A stretch of DNA of 64,000 bases. It comes from Anaerocolumna cellulosilytica (GTDB lineage: Bacteria > Bacillota > Clostridia > Lachnospirales > Lachnospiraceae). Within the stretch, counting starts at the first letter, position 1. Every line of letters starts with the position of its first letter. The notes below the pieces were generated by a model. It saw only the letters and a program-made list of their open reading frames with translations, made no database searches and was not told the origin of the DNA. Shown here in pieces: positions 7,892-16,203 of this stretch. The translations under genes were made by a program, and so were the position numbers. The stretch covers positions 2,109,501 through 2,173,500 of the forward strand of contig NZ_AP023367.1 of NCBI RefSeq assembly GCF_014218335.1, in the 5' to 3' direction.

Positions 7892-9199
7892 ATGAAAATA
7901 ACGAGAAGAAATCCAGTGGTGCAGACTATTTATACCTCAGACCCAGCACCAATGGTTTATAAGGATACCTTGTATTTGTATACAGGACATGATGAGGATA
8001 ATTCCACCTGGTTTACCATGAATGATTGGAGATGTTTTTCCACTAAGGATATGGTTAATTGGACGGACCATGGCTCACCACTGGCTTATACGGATTTTAG
8101 CTGGGCACGGGGAGATGCTTGGGCAGGACAATGCATAGAAAGAAATGATATCTTCTATTACTATGTTCCAATGAATAAAAAAGGCGGACAGATGGCGGTG
8201 GGAGTTGCTGTATCCGATAGCCCAACAGGGCCGTTTCATGACCCGTTAGGACATCCGCTGGTAGAAACAGAAACAGGAGACATTGATCCGACCGTGTATA
8301 TTGATGAGGATGGTCAGGCTTACCTATATTGGGGCAACCCACATCTTTGGTATGTGAAACTAAATGAAGATATGATATCTTATGATGAAAAGGTTGGTAT
8401 CGTAAAGGTGCCATTAACTGAGGAAGGTTTTGGAAAACGTACTGGTGATTCTGATAGAGCAACACTGTACGAAGAGGGGCCATGGTTTTATAAACGAAAT
8501 GGGTTGTATTATATGGTGTATGCAGCTAGTGGGATACCGGAAAATATTGCTTACTCAACCAGCACTAGCCCAACAGGCCCATGGACATACAGAGGAATTA
8601 TCATGCCAACGGAGGGAGGCAGTTTTACGAATCATCCCGGTATTATTGACTTTAAAGGAAATTCTTATTTCTTTTACCATAATGGTGCTTTAGCGGGAGG
8701 AGGAGGTTTTACCCGTTCTGTATGTGTGGAGCAATTTCAATATAATGCGGATGGTACCTTTCCTATGCTCCATATGACGGAAGAAGGGGTAACACCAGTT
8801 GGTACCATAAATCCTTATATTCGGAATGAAGCTGAAACAATTGCCTGGGAACAAGGAATTAAGACAGAGCCTTGTACGCAGGGTGGAATGAATATTTGCC
8901 ATATTGACGATGGGGATTTTATTAAGATTAGTAATGTTGATTTCGGGACGTACGGACCAAAATCATTTCGTGCGTGTGTTTCTTGTTCTTCAAATGGAGG
9001 AACAATGAAAATACATATGGATAGTCTTGACGGAATTTTATTAGGGGAGATTACGGCAACAAATACCGGTTCATTTAATAATTGGGTAATGGTTGAAACA
9101 AATGTTAAGAATGTAACTGGCATACATGATTTATATTTTACCTTTCATGGTGACTTGACAGGTAATCTGTTTAAAGTCGATTATTGGAATTTTCAGTGA
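7892..9199 (+). CDS. GH43 arabinofuranosidase/xylosidase-like enzyme with CBM6-like domain
   Basis: A 435-residue enzyme without signal peptide. The ATG at 7892 is preferred to an upstream in-frame GTG because AAGGAGG lies 11 bases before it. The GH43 propeller (residues ~1-305) shows Asp17 (YTSDPAPM), Asp132 (IDPTVYIDEDG) and Glu195 (EGPWFYKRNGLYYM) as base, modulator and acid. NHPGIIDF and HNGALAGGGGFTRS are typical of arabinoxylan-arabinofuranohydrolase-like GH43 members (XynD/AXH type). Residues ~310-435 are a CBM6-like sandwich (RNEAETIAW, CHIDDGDFIKISNVDFG, VTGIHDLYFTFHG). It is separated from the preceding GH43 by only 33 bases. Arabinose removal from xylo-oligosaccharides is the probable job; exact specificity is not decidable here. 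Confidence 0.93.
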   Translation: MKITRRNPVVQTIYTSDPAPMVYKDTLYLYTGHDEDNSTWFTMNDWRCFSTKDMVNWTDHGSPLAYTDFSWARGDAWAGQCIERNDIFYYYVPMNKKGGQMAVGVAVSDSPTGPFHDPLGHPLVETETGDIDPTVYIDEDGQAYLYWGNPHLWYVKLNEDMISYDEKVGIVKVPLTEEGFGKRTGDSDRATLYEEGPWFYKRNGLYYMVYAASGIPENIAYSTSTSPTGPWTYRGIIMPTEGGSFTNHPGIIDFKGNSYFFYHNGALAGGGGFTRSVCVEQFQYNADGTFPMLHMTEEGVTPVGTINPYIRNEAETIAWEQGIKTEPCTQGGMNICHIDDGDFIKISNVDFGTYGPKSFRACVSCSSNGGTMKIHMDSLDGILLGEITATNTGSFNNWVMVETNVKNVTGIHDLYFTFHGDLTGNLFKVDYWNFQ

Positions 9200-9217
9200 C
9201 ATTAAAAATGTAAATAA

Positions 9218-9271
9218 TTGACAAATAAATATAAGTAATGTAAAATGATAATGTAAAAAATAATTTTTACA
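9218..9271 (+). promoter_or_regulatory. promoter and adjacent palindrome upstream of GH5 gene
   Basis: TTGACA (9218-9223), 17-base spacer, TAAAAT (9241-9246). Just downstream TGTAAAAA (9252-9259) and TTTTTACA (9264-9271) form an inverted repeat at the expected transcription start, a position suited to a repressor site or a 5' mRNA hairpin. This gives the GH5 gene its own transcription apart from the GH43 genes. Confidence 0.7.
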
Positions 9272-9295
9272 ATATCAAAAAAGGAGAGGTTAAGT

Positions 9296-10483
9296 ATGTG
9301 CAAAAAAAGACTATTAGGTATGTTTTTAGCCGCAATGGTATTTTGTGCGGGGGTTATGGGGTTTACACATGTAGTTGGTGCAAATGCAGCAGATGGCAAA
9401 AATTATGGAAGCATGAGAGATATTCCGGCCGCAAACTTGCTGGCTGAAATGACAGTAGGTTGGAATCTTGGTAATACACTTGATTCACATGGTAGCGGCG
9501 CTGTTAATGAAACCCAATGGGGGAACCCAAGAACAACAAAAGAAATGATTGATACAATCAGTAACAAAGGAATTAATACTATTCGAATTCCTGTAACACT
9601 TGCAGAGAATGTAGGTGGTGCACCTGATTATACGATTAACCAAGCTTGGCTCAGTCGTATTAAGGAAATCGTGGACTATGCTTTTGCAAACAATATGTAT
9701 GTCATCCTTGATGCGCAGCATCATGATACAAATTATTGGTTAAAGCCCATTCAAAACGAAGCAGTAATCCAAAAGTTTACATCTTTATGGACACAAATTG
9801 CAAATTGTTTTAAGGATTATGGTGATCATTTAATATTTGAAGGAATGAATGAGGTTCGTACCATAGGAAGTGCAAATGAGTGGTCAGGAGGTACCCCAGA
9901 AGAGCGGGCTGTAATTAATAATTTAAACGAAGCCTTTGTCAGAACCGTTCGAAATACGGGTGGAAACAATGCTAAAAGATGCCTTATCATATCTCCTTAT
10001 GGAAATGCTGCTACTGAAAATGCAATGGCTGATTTGAGAATTCCTCAAAATGATAATCACATTATGGTTGCAATACACGCATATACCCCATATGCATTTA
10101 CCTTCCAGCCTAATACAGATTGGGAAAAATTCACATGGGATGGTTCGCTAAAGGGAGATATTGATTATGTTATGGAATTGGCAAACAGATATTTTGTAAG
10201 CAAAGGCACACCTGTTATTTTAACTGAATTTGGTGCTGTTAGTAAGCAGATTACTGTAAATGGCGCAACCAAGCAAAATACAAGTGAAGTAATTAAGTGG
10301 CTCAAGGACTATATGAGTGCTGCCAATCGATATAATATCAAATGTGTATGGTGGGATAATGGATATTATGTAGAAACAAGAAATCCTTCCAATGAAGTAT
10401 TTGGAATATTTAACCGTTACAACTTAACTTGGTATCAACCTGAGGTTGCGGATGCACTAATTCGAAATGCAAAGGGGCAATAA
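9296..10483 (+). CDS. secreted GH5 endoglucanase (cellulase)
   Basis: A 395-residue secreted enzyme. The first ~32 residues are a signal peptide (KKRLLGMFLAAMVFCAGVMG, then cleavage near GANAA). The remainder is a single GH5 (beta/alpha)8 catalytic domain with no binding module. GWNLGNTLDSHG opens the barrel, Glu186 in EGMNEV is the acid/base, Glu311 in LTEFGAV is the nucleophile, and WWDNG is the expected last-strand motif. The GWNLGNTLD opening points to subfamily 4-like endoglucanases, which act on beta-1,4-glucans, xyloglucan or mixed-linkage glucan. It has its own promoter, an AAAGGAGAGG site and a terminator, so it is a monocistronic secreted depolymerase next to an intracellular processing operon. 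Confidence 0.95.
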   Translation: MCKKRLLGMFLAAMVFCAGVMGFTHVVGANAADGKNYGSMRDIPAANLLAEMTVGWNLGNTLDSHGSGAVNETQWGNPRTTKEMIDTISNKGINTIRIPVTLAENVGGAPDYTINQAWLSRIKEIVDYAFANNMYVILDAQHHDTNYWLKPIQNEAVIQKFTSLWTQIANCFKDYGDHLIFEGMNEVRTIGSANEWSGGTPEERAVINNLNEAFVRTVRNTGGNNAKRCLIISPYGNAATENAMADLRIPQNDNHIMVAIHAYTPYAFTFQPNTDWEKFTWDGSLKGDIDYVMELANRYFVSKGTPVILTEFGAVSKQITVNGATKQNTSEVIKWLKDYMSAANRYNIKCVWWDNGYYVETRNPSNEVFGIFNRYNLTWYQPEVADALIRNAKGQ

Positions 10484-10567
10484 AGGTATTAAAAGATAGA
10501 ATGGATTAGAGACAGACTATTTTAATATAGGATACAGCTTAATCATAAGTGAATATTCATTACATAT

Positions 10568-10626
10568 AAGACCGTTTATATTCTGATGTTATGTAGGAAA
10601 CGAAGAAGATAAGCGGTCTTTTTTTG
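10568..10626 (+). terminator. intrinsic terminator after GH5 gene
   Basis: AAGACCG (10568-10574) pairs with CGGTCTT (10614-10620), followed by TTTTT. The loop is long (~39 nt) and may hold internal structure. Confidence 0.75.
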
Positions 10627-10763
10627 TGCTTAAATCTGAGAAAACTAAAAGAATTCGTAAGCAAACTGTTGAAGCCGAGGCTTATAATTACTTATAGAAT
10701 AGTGAGGATTACAATAAAAGCAAAACCTTCGTAAAAAATATTAATAAATTCTTAAGAAAATAC

Positions 10764-10799
10764 TTGCAAAAATGTAAAAATTTGGTATACTGGTACAAA
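10764..10799 (+). promoter_or_regulatory. promoter of the amidase-domain gene, with elements shared with 13276-13312
   Basis: TTGCAA (10764-10769), 16-base spacer, TATACT (10786-10791). The spacer contains AAATGTAAAAA and GTACAAA follows at 10793-10799. The same three blocks in the same order occur upstream of the secreted protein gene at 13529, far beyond ordinary -35/-10 resemblance. Confidence 0.65.
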
Positions 10800-10819
10800 C
10801 ATAATTTGTAAATAGAAAA

Positions 10820-10960
10820 TATAAGGGGGGGTGATTCCGTTGGTTTATTAAGTGAAGTTCCAGCAAGCTTATTTTAGGCATGTCGTTAGGGGAAGAAAAA
10901 TCTTCTTTGACACCGGAGAGAATCAATGGAAGCTAGGATAGCTGTTTTGCTGGTAGATAT
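10820..10960 (+). promoter_or_regulatory. structured 5' leader of the amidase-domain gene, class unknown
   Basis: The transcript from the promoter at 10764 would have a ~180-nt leader. TTCCGTTG (10836-10843) can pair with CAATGGAA (10924-10931). CCAGCAA (10860-10866) can pair with TTGCTGG (10947-10953). GAAGA/TCTTC forms an internal hairpin near 10893-10906. A seven-base G run (10825-10831) precedes the first helix. The first two helices are interleaved, so they suggest alternative states or a pseudoknot. No riboswitch family that I can recognise is matched. The rest of the 10484-11014 interval is AT-rich and appears empty. Confidence 0.35.
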
Positions 10961-11014
10961 GATATACAAAGGGAGCTAGTGTGTATGAGAATCAAAAAAG
11001 AAAGAGGTATTAAC

Positions 11015-12187
11015 ATGAAAAATAAAATAGTATCAGTAGCATTGGTATTGATGATGTTAGTTGGCTTAAGCGGGAAAGTATTTGCCAAGGAAGTCGGTGC
11101 GACTCTATTAGTCCCTCAGTCTATAAGTTTACAAGATATAGTTAACAGCAGCACCTGTTTGACTGATGGACAAGCACAGGTGATTTTTGATAAACTAAAA
11201 GAGAGAATTCTTAATGAGTATAGTGAATCCTATAATCTAACTAATTTTAAGGGTGAATTTAGCAACGAACGAACAGAAGATGGAAGCGTAATTGTCGATG
11301 TTAACATATACACAGATATGACATTAACCAGACATCCTTCCGACAGCCCTTTTGTTAAGGGCATGTTTGAAGCCTTATCTCAGGTTGAGTCAGCATCTGA
11401 AAAGCAGTTCCTTGACCATAAAATTGATGAATATGTGAAAGAGGTAGAAACATTATACTATAACAAAGCAGATGCATCAGTATTTACATATGCAATTGCA
11501 TTAAATGTTAACAACAATTTGTTAGATAAGCAGGAGCCAAATATGGAGGTTGATTATGATTTGTACTACAGAACCGATGCAGAAGAAGTGGTGTTAGAAC
11601 CTGTGATAGATGAATTAAAAGTAGAAGCTTCTTTAGTTGCTGAAAAAAACGGCAGAGAATATGTTACCACGCTCCAGTCTGCACTCCTAAAGAATACTAT
11701 TCAAGCCGGCTTCTATGACAGGATAGCAGCCAGAGATTATGCAATAGCCCATGCTACCGATACACCTGAATTTTCTGCTTCCAATGGACAAGGCAGTGAT
11801 TGTGCCAATTTTGTATCAAAAGCACTCAACGCAGGCGGAATACCAATTGATAGGTCGGGAGGGTGGTATCCAAGCTCTAATGGAAAAACGGCTACCTGTG
11901 GAGTCAATTGGATGAGGACAGGCTACTATAACAATGGTGGTGTAGTTCCATATATGACAGGAAAGAACTACTTCTATAGAGAAACTGCTTTAAATACAAT
12001 ATTTGCCGGCAGTATCATGTATTGGACAAATACGAGTCATGTGGCTTTAGTTACCTATGGTGACGGTTCAGTTATAAAATACAGCCAGCATTCTAATGTG
12101 AAGCTTTCCAGCAGTTCCGCAGTAAATGTAGTTTATAAATCAGAATCAGCCTATTTTTATAAACCCCAGTCTTCTATTATGAAATAA
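11015..12187 (+). CDS. secreted protein with C-terminal Amidase_6 (cysteine amidase) domain
   Basis: From the ATG at 11015 the product has 390 residues and a standard signal peptide (MKNKIVSVALVLMMLVGLSG, then VFA). An ATG at 10985, preceded by GGGAG, would add ten basic residues, and the sequence does not exclude it. The N-terminal ~235 residues are an unassigned helical/beta region. The C-terminal ~150 residues match the Amidase_6 putative cysteine amidase domain: Cys263 in GSDCANFVS is the likely nucleophile, and TSHVALVTY gives the His. Such domains are papain-like and act on cell-wall peptides or other amides outside the cell. The gene is monocistronic with its own promoter, structured leader and terminator. 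Target substrate is unknown. Confidence 0.88.
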   Translation: MKNKIVSVALVLMMLVGLSGKVFAKEVGATLLVPQSISLQDIVNSSTCLTDGQAQVIFDKLKERILNEYSESYNLTNFKGEFSNERTEDGSVIVDVNIYTDMTLTRHPSDSPFVKGMFEALSQVESASEKQFLDHKIDEYVKEVETLYYNKADASVFTYAIALNVNNNLLDKQEPNMEVDYDLYYRTDAEEVVLEPVIDELKVEASLVAEKNGREYVTTLQSALLKNTIQAGFYDRIAARDYAIAHATDTPEFSASNGQGSDCANFVSKALNAGGIPIDRSGGWYPSSNGKTATCGVNWMRTGYYNNGGVVPYMTGKNYFYRETALNTIFAGSIMYWTNTSHVALVTYGDGSVIKYSQHSNVKLSSSSAVNVVYKSESAYFYKPQSSIMK

Positions 12188-12236
12188 AGAATAAATGAGG
12201 TGTAAAAGCAGCATTTGAAGTACGAAATAGAATCAA

Positions 12237-12285
12237 CAGGCTAAGTTTTACGTCATAGTAATGACCGTAAGATTTAGCCTGTTTT
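12237..12285 (+). terminator. intrinsic terminator after the amidase gene
   Basis: CAGGCTAA (12237-12244) pairs with TTAGCCTG (12274-12281), with inner TTACG/CGTAA pairing, followed by TTTT. Confidence 0.8.
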
Positions 12286-12391
12286 AACTGCTATGAGAGA
12301 ATTGCAACTATTAGATTGAGAATCAGAACGTAAAAAGTAAGGAGTATGTAAATCTTTTTTATTTTTCTGGATAATTAAATGATTTAGGAAA

Positions 12392-12421
12392 TTGGAAAAA
12401 AATGTCGACATATGCTATATA
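12392..12421 (+). promoter_or_regulatory. probable promoter of the LytTR regulator gene
   Basis: TTGGAA (12392-12397), 18-base spacer, TATATA (12416-12421). The spacer again carries AAAAATGT, resembling the spacers of the promoters at 10764 and 13276, which would fit autoregulation if this protein controls those genes. It remains speculative in such AT-rich DNA. Confidence 0.4.
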
Positions 12422-12461
12422 AATATATTTTAATACTATAAATGGAGGGGTAGTCTACTAT

Positions 12462-13187
12462 ATGTTTAAGATAGCAGTATGTGAGAAGGAAGAATACTAC
12501 AAAGTAAAAATCCAAAATCTATTACAAGAATACTTTCTAGAAAAAGAAATCTCGTATACAGTGGATGTTTATCATTCAGGAGTACAGATTTTGCAACTGG
12601 GGGTAGGAGTGAAAGAATATGATGCTATATTCCTTGAGGTTAGTATGCAGGACTTAAATGGGATTGAGACAGCAAAACAGATAAGAATGTATACGCGGCA
12701 GACTTGCCTTGTATTTGTTACAGCAGATGCAGCGAATGCTCTGGAAGGATATAAAGTAAATGCAATAAGATGTATATTAAAAGCTGAGAAAACATTTGAT
12801 ATGAATTTTGTAGAATGTATGGATGCGATTCTGACCAGGGTAGATAATAACGTAAATATGCAATTATTTGAATTTCAAGGAGGCAGAAAGAAAGTAGCCT
12901 TAAGTAATATTATGTATGTAGAAAGTAATTTACACAAGCTTTATTTTTACATAAGGAATGATGATATCCATTGTTATACAATGTATGGGAAATTGGATCT
13001 GTTAGAAGGAAAATTCCAGGCTTGTGGTTTTTGTAGAATTCATAAAAGCTATTTAGTGAATCTAATATATGTAGAAGAATTAAAGAGATACCGCGTTATT
13101 TTAACAGATGGAAATGAATTAAACGTTGCAAAACAAAGATATAAAGAGGTGGTAAGTAAATATACATCTTATTGTGAACTAATATAA
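12462..13187 (+). CDS. LytTR-family response regulator with atypical receiver
   Basis: A 241-residue regulator with an N-terminal CheY-like receiver (residues ~1-120) and a C-terminal LytTR DNA-binding domain (residues ~138-240; VALSNIMYVES, MYGKLDLLEGKF, FCRIHKSYLVNL). The usual phospho-accepting Asp after the third strand is replaced by Glu59 (DAIFLEVSM). The acidic pair at the end of strand 1 reads CEKEE instead of the normal DD/ED arrangement. Thr in VFVTAD and Lys in CILKAE are retained. The receiver is therefore probably not phosphorylated in the normal way and may be fixed in an active-like state. No sensor kinase gene is adjacent. Flanking genes encode secreted proteins that may be its targets. 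Confidence 0.92.
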   Translation: MFKIAVCEKEEYYKVKIQNLLQEYFLEKEISYTVDVYHSGVQILQLGVGVKEYDAIFLEVSMQDLNGIETAKQIRMYTRQTCLVFVTADAANALEGYKVNAIRCILKAEKTFDMNFVECMDAILTRVDNNVNMQLFEFQGGRKKVALSNIMYVESNLHKLYFYIRNDDIHCYTMYGKLDLLEGKFQACGFCRIHKSYLVNLIYVEELKRYRVILTDGNELNVAKQRYKEVVSKYTSYCELI

Positions 13188-13275
13188 TATTAGATCTTTA
13201 TAGGGCATGGGTATATACGATTCTAACTATAATATTCCTAATTATTACATAATAAGGATAATTATGCTAAAGTAG

Positions 13276-13312
13276 TTGCGCAAATGTAAAAAATACCCTA
13301 TATTTGTACAAA
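13276..13312 (+). promoter_or_regulatory. promoter of the secreted PKD-like protein gene, shared elements
   Basis: TTGCGC (13276-13281), 17-base spacer, TATATT (13299-13304), with AAATGTAAAAA in the spacer and GTACAAA at 13306-13312, the same order as at 10764-10799. This would give a ~210-nt leader for the gene at 13529. The remainder of the 13188-13528 interval shows no gene and no clear hairpin. Confidence 0.6.
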
Positions 13313-13528
13313 GAGATGGGGATGGTTGAAAGATTGATTTAATTAATAAAGTATCTCTTGTTGGCAGATAAAATATAATTTATTCTCTTTCACATTGCTA
13401 AAAGGCAAGTACCATTTGATGTCTCTTTTGTATTGATAGTATAGAACAGACAGGGGGTGTATTGAGAACCTATTAAGAGTAGCTGAGGGACACGAGTTGA
13501 TAATGAATTGTGTAAAAGGAGGTAATGT

Positions 13529-15298
13529 ATGATTAGCAAACGAAACGATTCAATTGGGAAAAAAGTAGTGAGATGTACGGTGATTGTCTTTGCTTGTTTG
13601 ATGATAGGTGGCAGCACACGGATTATTACTACGCATGCAGAAGAGGCAAGTAATCAGGCGATACATTCATTGTCTTATGAAGAATACCAGGAACAAATAA
13701 AGGTGGAAGCTGAAAGAGATAAAGTATCTGCTTCTATGAAGAGTGACACAACAAATGCAGATGTAATGAGAACTGCTGCTGAATTGGCAAAAGGAAAAGA
13801 GAATGTAATATGTGAAAATGTAGAAGCCTTAGTTCCTGCAACCATGATTCAAGCATCAAATGCAGTAAGTGAGAAGGATGGAATTAAATTGAGTGCGGCA
13901 CCAGTAGCAGGTTTGCAGCCAATTGTCCTAAATGAGGATTCGTTGAAAAACGGGCAGATAACAACAGATACTCAATTAGCATGGCTATGGAGTTTTTCTG
14001 ATGAAGATGGTGATACACTGCTAAATAGATATTTGGGTGGATTTCCGTCAGCATACTATTTGGGTAACTTAAACAATAATATTGGGTTTGTTACGCAGTT
14101 TAGCAATCCTGGACATTATACGGTTTTGTATCAGGTTATGGATACCTCGGGCGAGCTGTCAGCGGTTGTAGGGTATGAATTTGAGGTAGTTCCTGTTGAA
14201 AACTATCAGGTGTTTGAGAATAGCTTTACTGCTTTGAATGAAATTCAGGATTATAATGTTGAGATAGATTTTTCAGAAATGAATACAGCAGCTATTTGTC
14301 TGGTAAACACAGGAAAGTCACTTCCTTCCATGACCATTAAGGATGCGGCAGGGACTACCCTTACTACCATGGGTGGTGCGAAACGATGGTTCTTTATTAA
14401 CAAACCAGCACCTGATGCAACAAGTGTGTCTTATACAATTAGTGTAAAGGCAGCATCCTTTGATTCTACGGCAAGTGGATATAGAGTAATGGTGGGTGAC
14501 AAAAAAGACGTTGAACCTATGCTAAGCGGACTTGAAAATACGGTTTGGCTGGATTTATATACTGAAACATTAGGTAAGAATCATTTTACTTTATATACTC
14601 CGAACAAAGATGAAAGCTGGTATAGATTTACCGCAAATGGAACGATGGTATTCACGTTATTAACTTACTATTCGCAGACTCGTTTTCAGGTTAGAGATGT
14701 TAATGATTTGACAATCTTATTCGATTCCAATGATAGTGCAAATGCAGATGTACATAAATCTAAATTTTGTGGACCCTATAATTATGCCGAAAAAGCAAGA
14801 TTAACCACTACCATAGGGCAAGATTACTATCTGGTAATTTATTCCCCAAGCCTCATTTCGACGGAGGCTATAATTGAAAAGACAATGAATGTTACAGTAG
14901 GAAAACCTAATATGTTATCAAAGACAACAACAGCATATGCAACCTCTAATATAAGAGCAAATTCATCCGGATTTTCCTCAGCGGTTAACATCTCAGTTGG
15001 AGACAACGGCTCTACGATTCCCCGTACTGCTGTAGCTGATAATATTTATCTAAAAAGCTTAGATGATATTAAACCATCTATGATTGAATATTGGAGAGTA
15101 AGTGTTCCGGGTGGAACATCCTGGTATACTTCAAAATATTTCTTTTTAAGTATTCAGATAGGTTATGTAAAGGATGCTACAACCAATAAAAATATTAACG
15201 GAATCTGGCAAATGAGTGTACGAGCTTCAACATCAGGTTCTCCTTTGTCTTTTAGGCCAGGGATATATATCGATTACCACTATGAAATAGGTGATTAA
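13529..15298 (+). CDS. secreted cell-surface protein with PKD-like domain, function unknown
   Basis: A 589-residue protein with an N-terminal signal peptide (VVRCTVIVFACLMIGGSTR, cleavage near THAEE). A low-complexity linker runs to about residue 125. Residues ~130-230 (LAWLWSFSDEDGDTLLNRY, PGHYTVLYQVMDTSGELSA) look like a PKD/Ig-like beta-sandwich. The rest is beta-rich with repeated jelly-roll-like stretches but no catalytic motif I recognise, and there is no LPXTG or membrane anchor at the C-terminus. An AAAGGAGG site fixes the start. It shares promoter architecture with the amidase-domain gene and lies next to the LytTR regulator, so the three may form one regulon. A carbohydrate- or surface-binding role is a guess. 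Confidence 0.85.
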   Translation: MISKRNDSIGKKVVRCTVIVFACLMIGGSTRIITTHAEEASNQAIHSLSYEEYQEQIKVEAERDKVSASMKSDTTNADVMRTAAELAKGKENVICENVEALVPATMIQASNAVSEKDGIKLSAAPVAGLQPIVLNEDSLKNGQITTDTQLAWLWSFSDEDGDTLLNRYLGGFPSAYYLGNLNNNIGFVTQFSNPGHYTVLYQVMDTSGELSAVVGYEFEVVPVENYQVFENSFTALNEIQDYNVEIDFSEMNTAAICLVNTGKSLPSMTIKDAAGTTLTTMGGAKRWFFINKPAPDATSVSYTISVKAASFDSTASGYRVMVGDKKDVEPMLSGLENTVWLDLYTETLGKNHFTLYTPNKDESWYRFTANGTMVFTLLTYYSQTRFQVRDVNDLTILFDSNDSANADVHKSKFCGPYNYAEKARLTTTIGQDYYLVIYSPSLISTEAIIEKTMNVTVGKPNMLSKTTTAYATSNIRANSSGFSSAVNISVGDNGSTIPRTAVADNIYLKSLDDIKPSMIEYWRVSVPGGTSWYTSKYFFLSIQIGYVKDATTNKNINGIWQMSVRASTSGSPLSFRPGIYIDYHYEIGD

Positions 15299-15303
15299 TA
15301 AGT

Positions 15304-15334
15304 GAGAGGATGCTTACGGCATCCTCTTTACTTT
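15304..15334 (+). terminator. intrinsic terminator
   Basis: AGAGGATGC (15305-15313) pairs with GCATCCTCT (15319-15327), TTAC-type loop, followed by TTTACTTT. It is 7 bases after the stop codon of the secreted protein gene. Confidence 0.9.
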
Positions 15335-15609
15335 ATGACCTTTAGTGCTTATACATTTTAGTGCAAATAAATGTTTTCATTGTATTGAAAAGTTAGATTG
15401 CCATTTTAAAAAAAATAGTATATAGATAAAATAGCTAAGTTAAACGATAGCAAAACCTGTTATGAAAAGGCTCATTAAAGAATGTAAAACCAGAAATACA
15501 GCTGTTTTCAAGTCATGTATGGCGGATTGTTTTTGGGACAATATAAGTATAGGTTATGTTAATTAAGAAATTAATACGTGTGCATCAAAGCTCACAGATG
15601 GGAGGCAGC

Positions 15610-15981
15610 ATGGAAGTTTTTGCAGAGTATTTAGCAAGTATTGACAACCTAGAGTATCGTGGCCGGGTGGAGGAGGTTTTGCGCTGGGTATTAAAGCATT
15701 TTCCAAATTTAACACCTAAAATCGCATGGAATCAGCCAATGTTTACCAATCATAATACATTTATTATTGGCTTTAGTGTAGCCAAACAACATATGGCGGT
15801 TGCACCTGAGAGAGTAGGGATTTATCAATTTTCAAATGATATTGTACAAGCTGGCTACGATCACACCAAAGAGTTAATACGTATCCGCTGGGATAGTCCG
15901 GTTGATTTCTCATTACTTGAGAAAATAATTGCATTCAATATTTCAGATAAGGCAAAATGTACAACCTTTTGGCGCAAGTAG
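15610..15981 (+). CDS. DUF1801 (YdhG-like) protein
   Basis: About 123 residues from the ATG at 15610, chosen because GGGAGG lies just upstream and the family usually begins with a MxxFxEYLxxI helix (here [13 protein letters not shown]). In-frame ATGs at 15556 and 15598 would give longer forms. The [20 protein letters not shown] and HMAVAPE motifs and a C-terminal FWRK-type end match DUF1801, the fold of the proposed iron chaperone Fra/YdhG of Bacillus. Biochemical roles in this family are poorly defined. It appears monocistronic, with no functional link to the neighbouring secreted proteins. Confidence 0.88.
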   Translation: MEVFAEYLASIDNLEYRGRVEEVLRWVLKHFPNLTPKIAWNQPMFTNHNTFIIGFSVAKQHMAVAPERVGIYQFSNDIVQAGYDHTKELIRIRWDSPVDFSLLEKIIAFNISDKAKCTTFWRK

Positions 15982-16203
15982 AAAAATAAGAAAAACTTTA
16001 TACACGAACACCGGAGGTAATAAAGTTTTCGTATCAAATTGCCGATTCTATAGGAGTAACAATAAGTATTTCCTTACAGCGCGTTTATTGATTACCTTTT
16101 CATGCTCTTAAAAAACGAGATATATAAAAACAGGGCAAGCAAGGATTTCTCGCTATAGTCAATGAATGAAGTGTATGAGGAAACAAATAAGGGGGATTTA
16201 ATA

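Noticed and set aside
8097-8483. 128-codon leftward open frame inside the second GH43 gene
   Set aside because: It is antisense to a clear GH43 domain, with no ribosome site and no recognisable protein features.
10820-10960. c-di-GMP (GEMM) or c-di-AMP (ydaO) riboswitch
   Set aside because: I looked for the conserved GGACGCAAAGCC-type and CCGTCAGCTAACC-type cores and found neither, so only an unclassified leader is reported.
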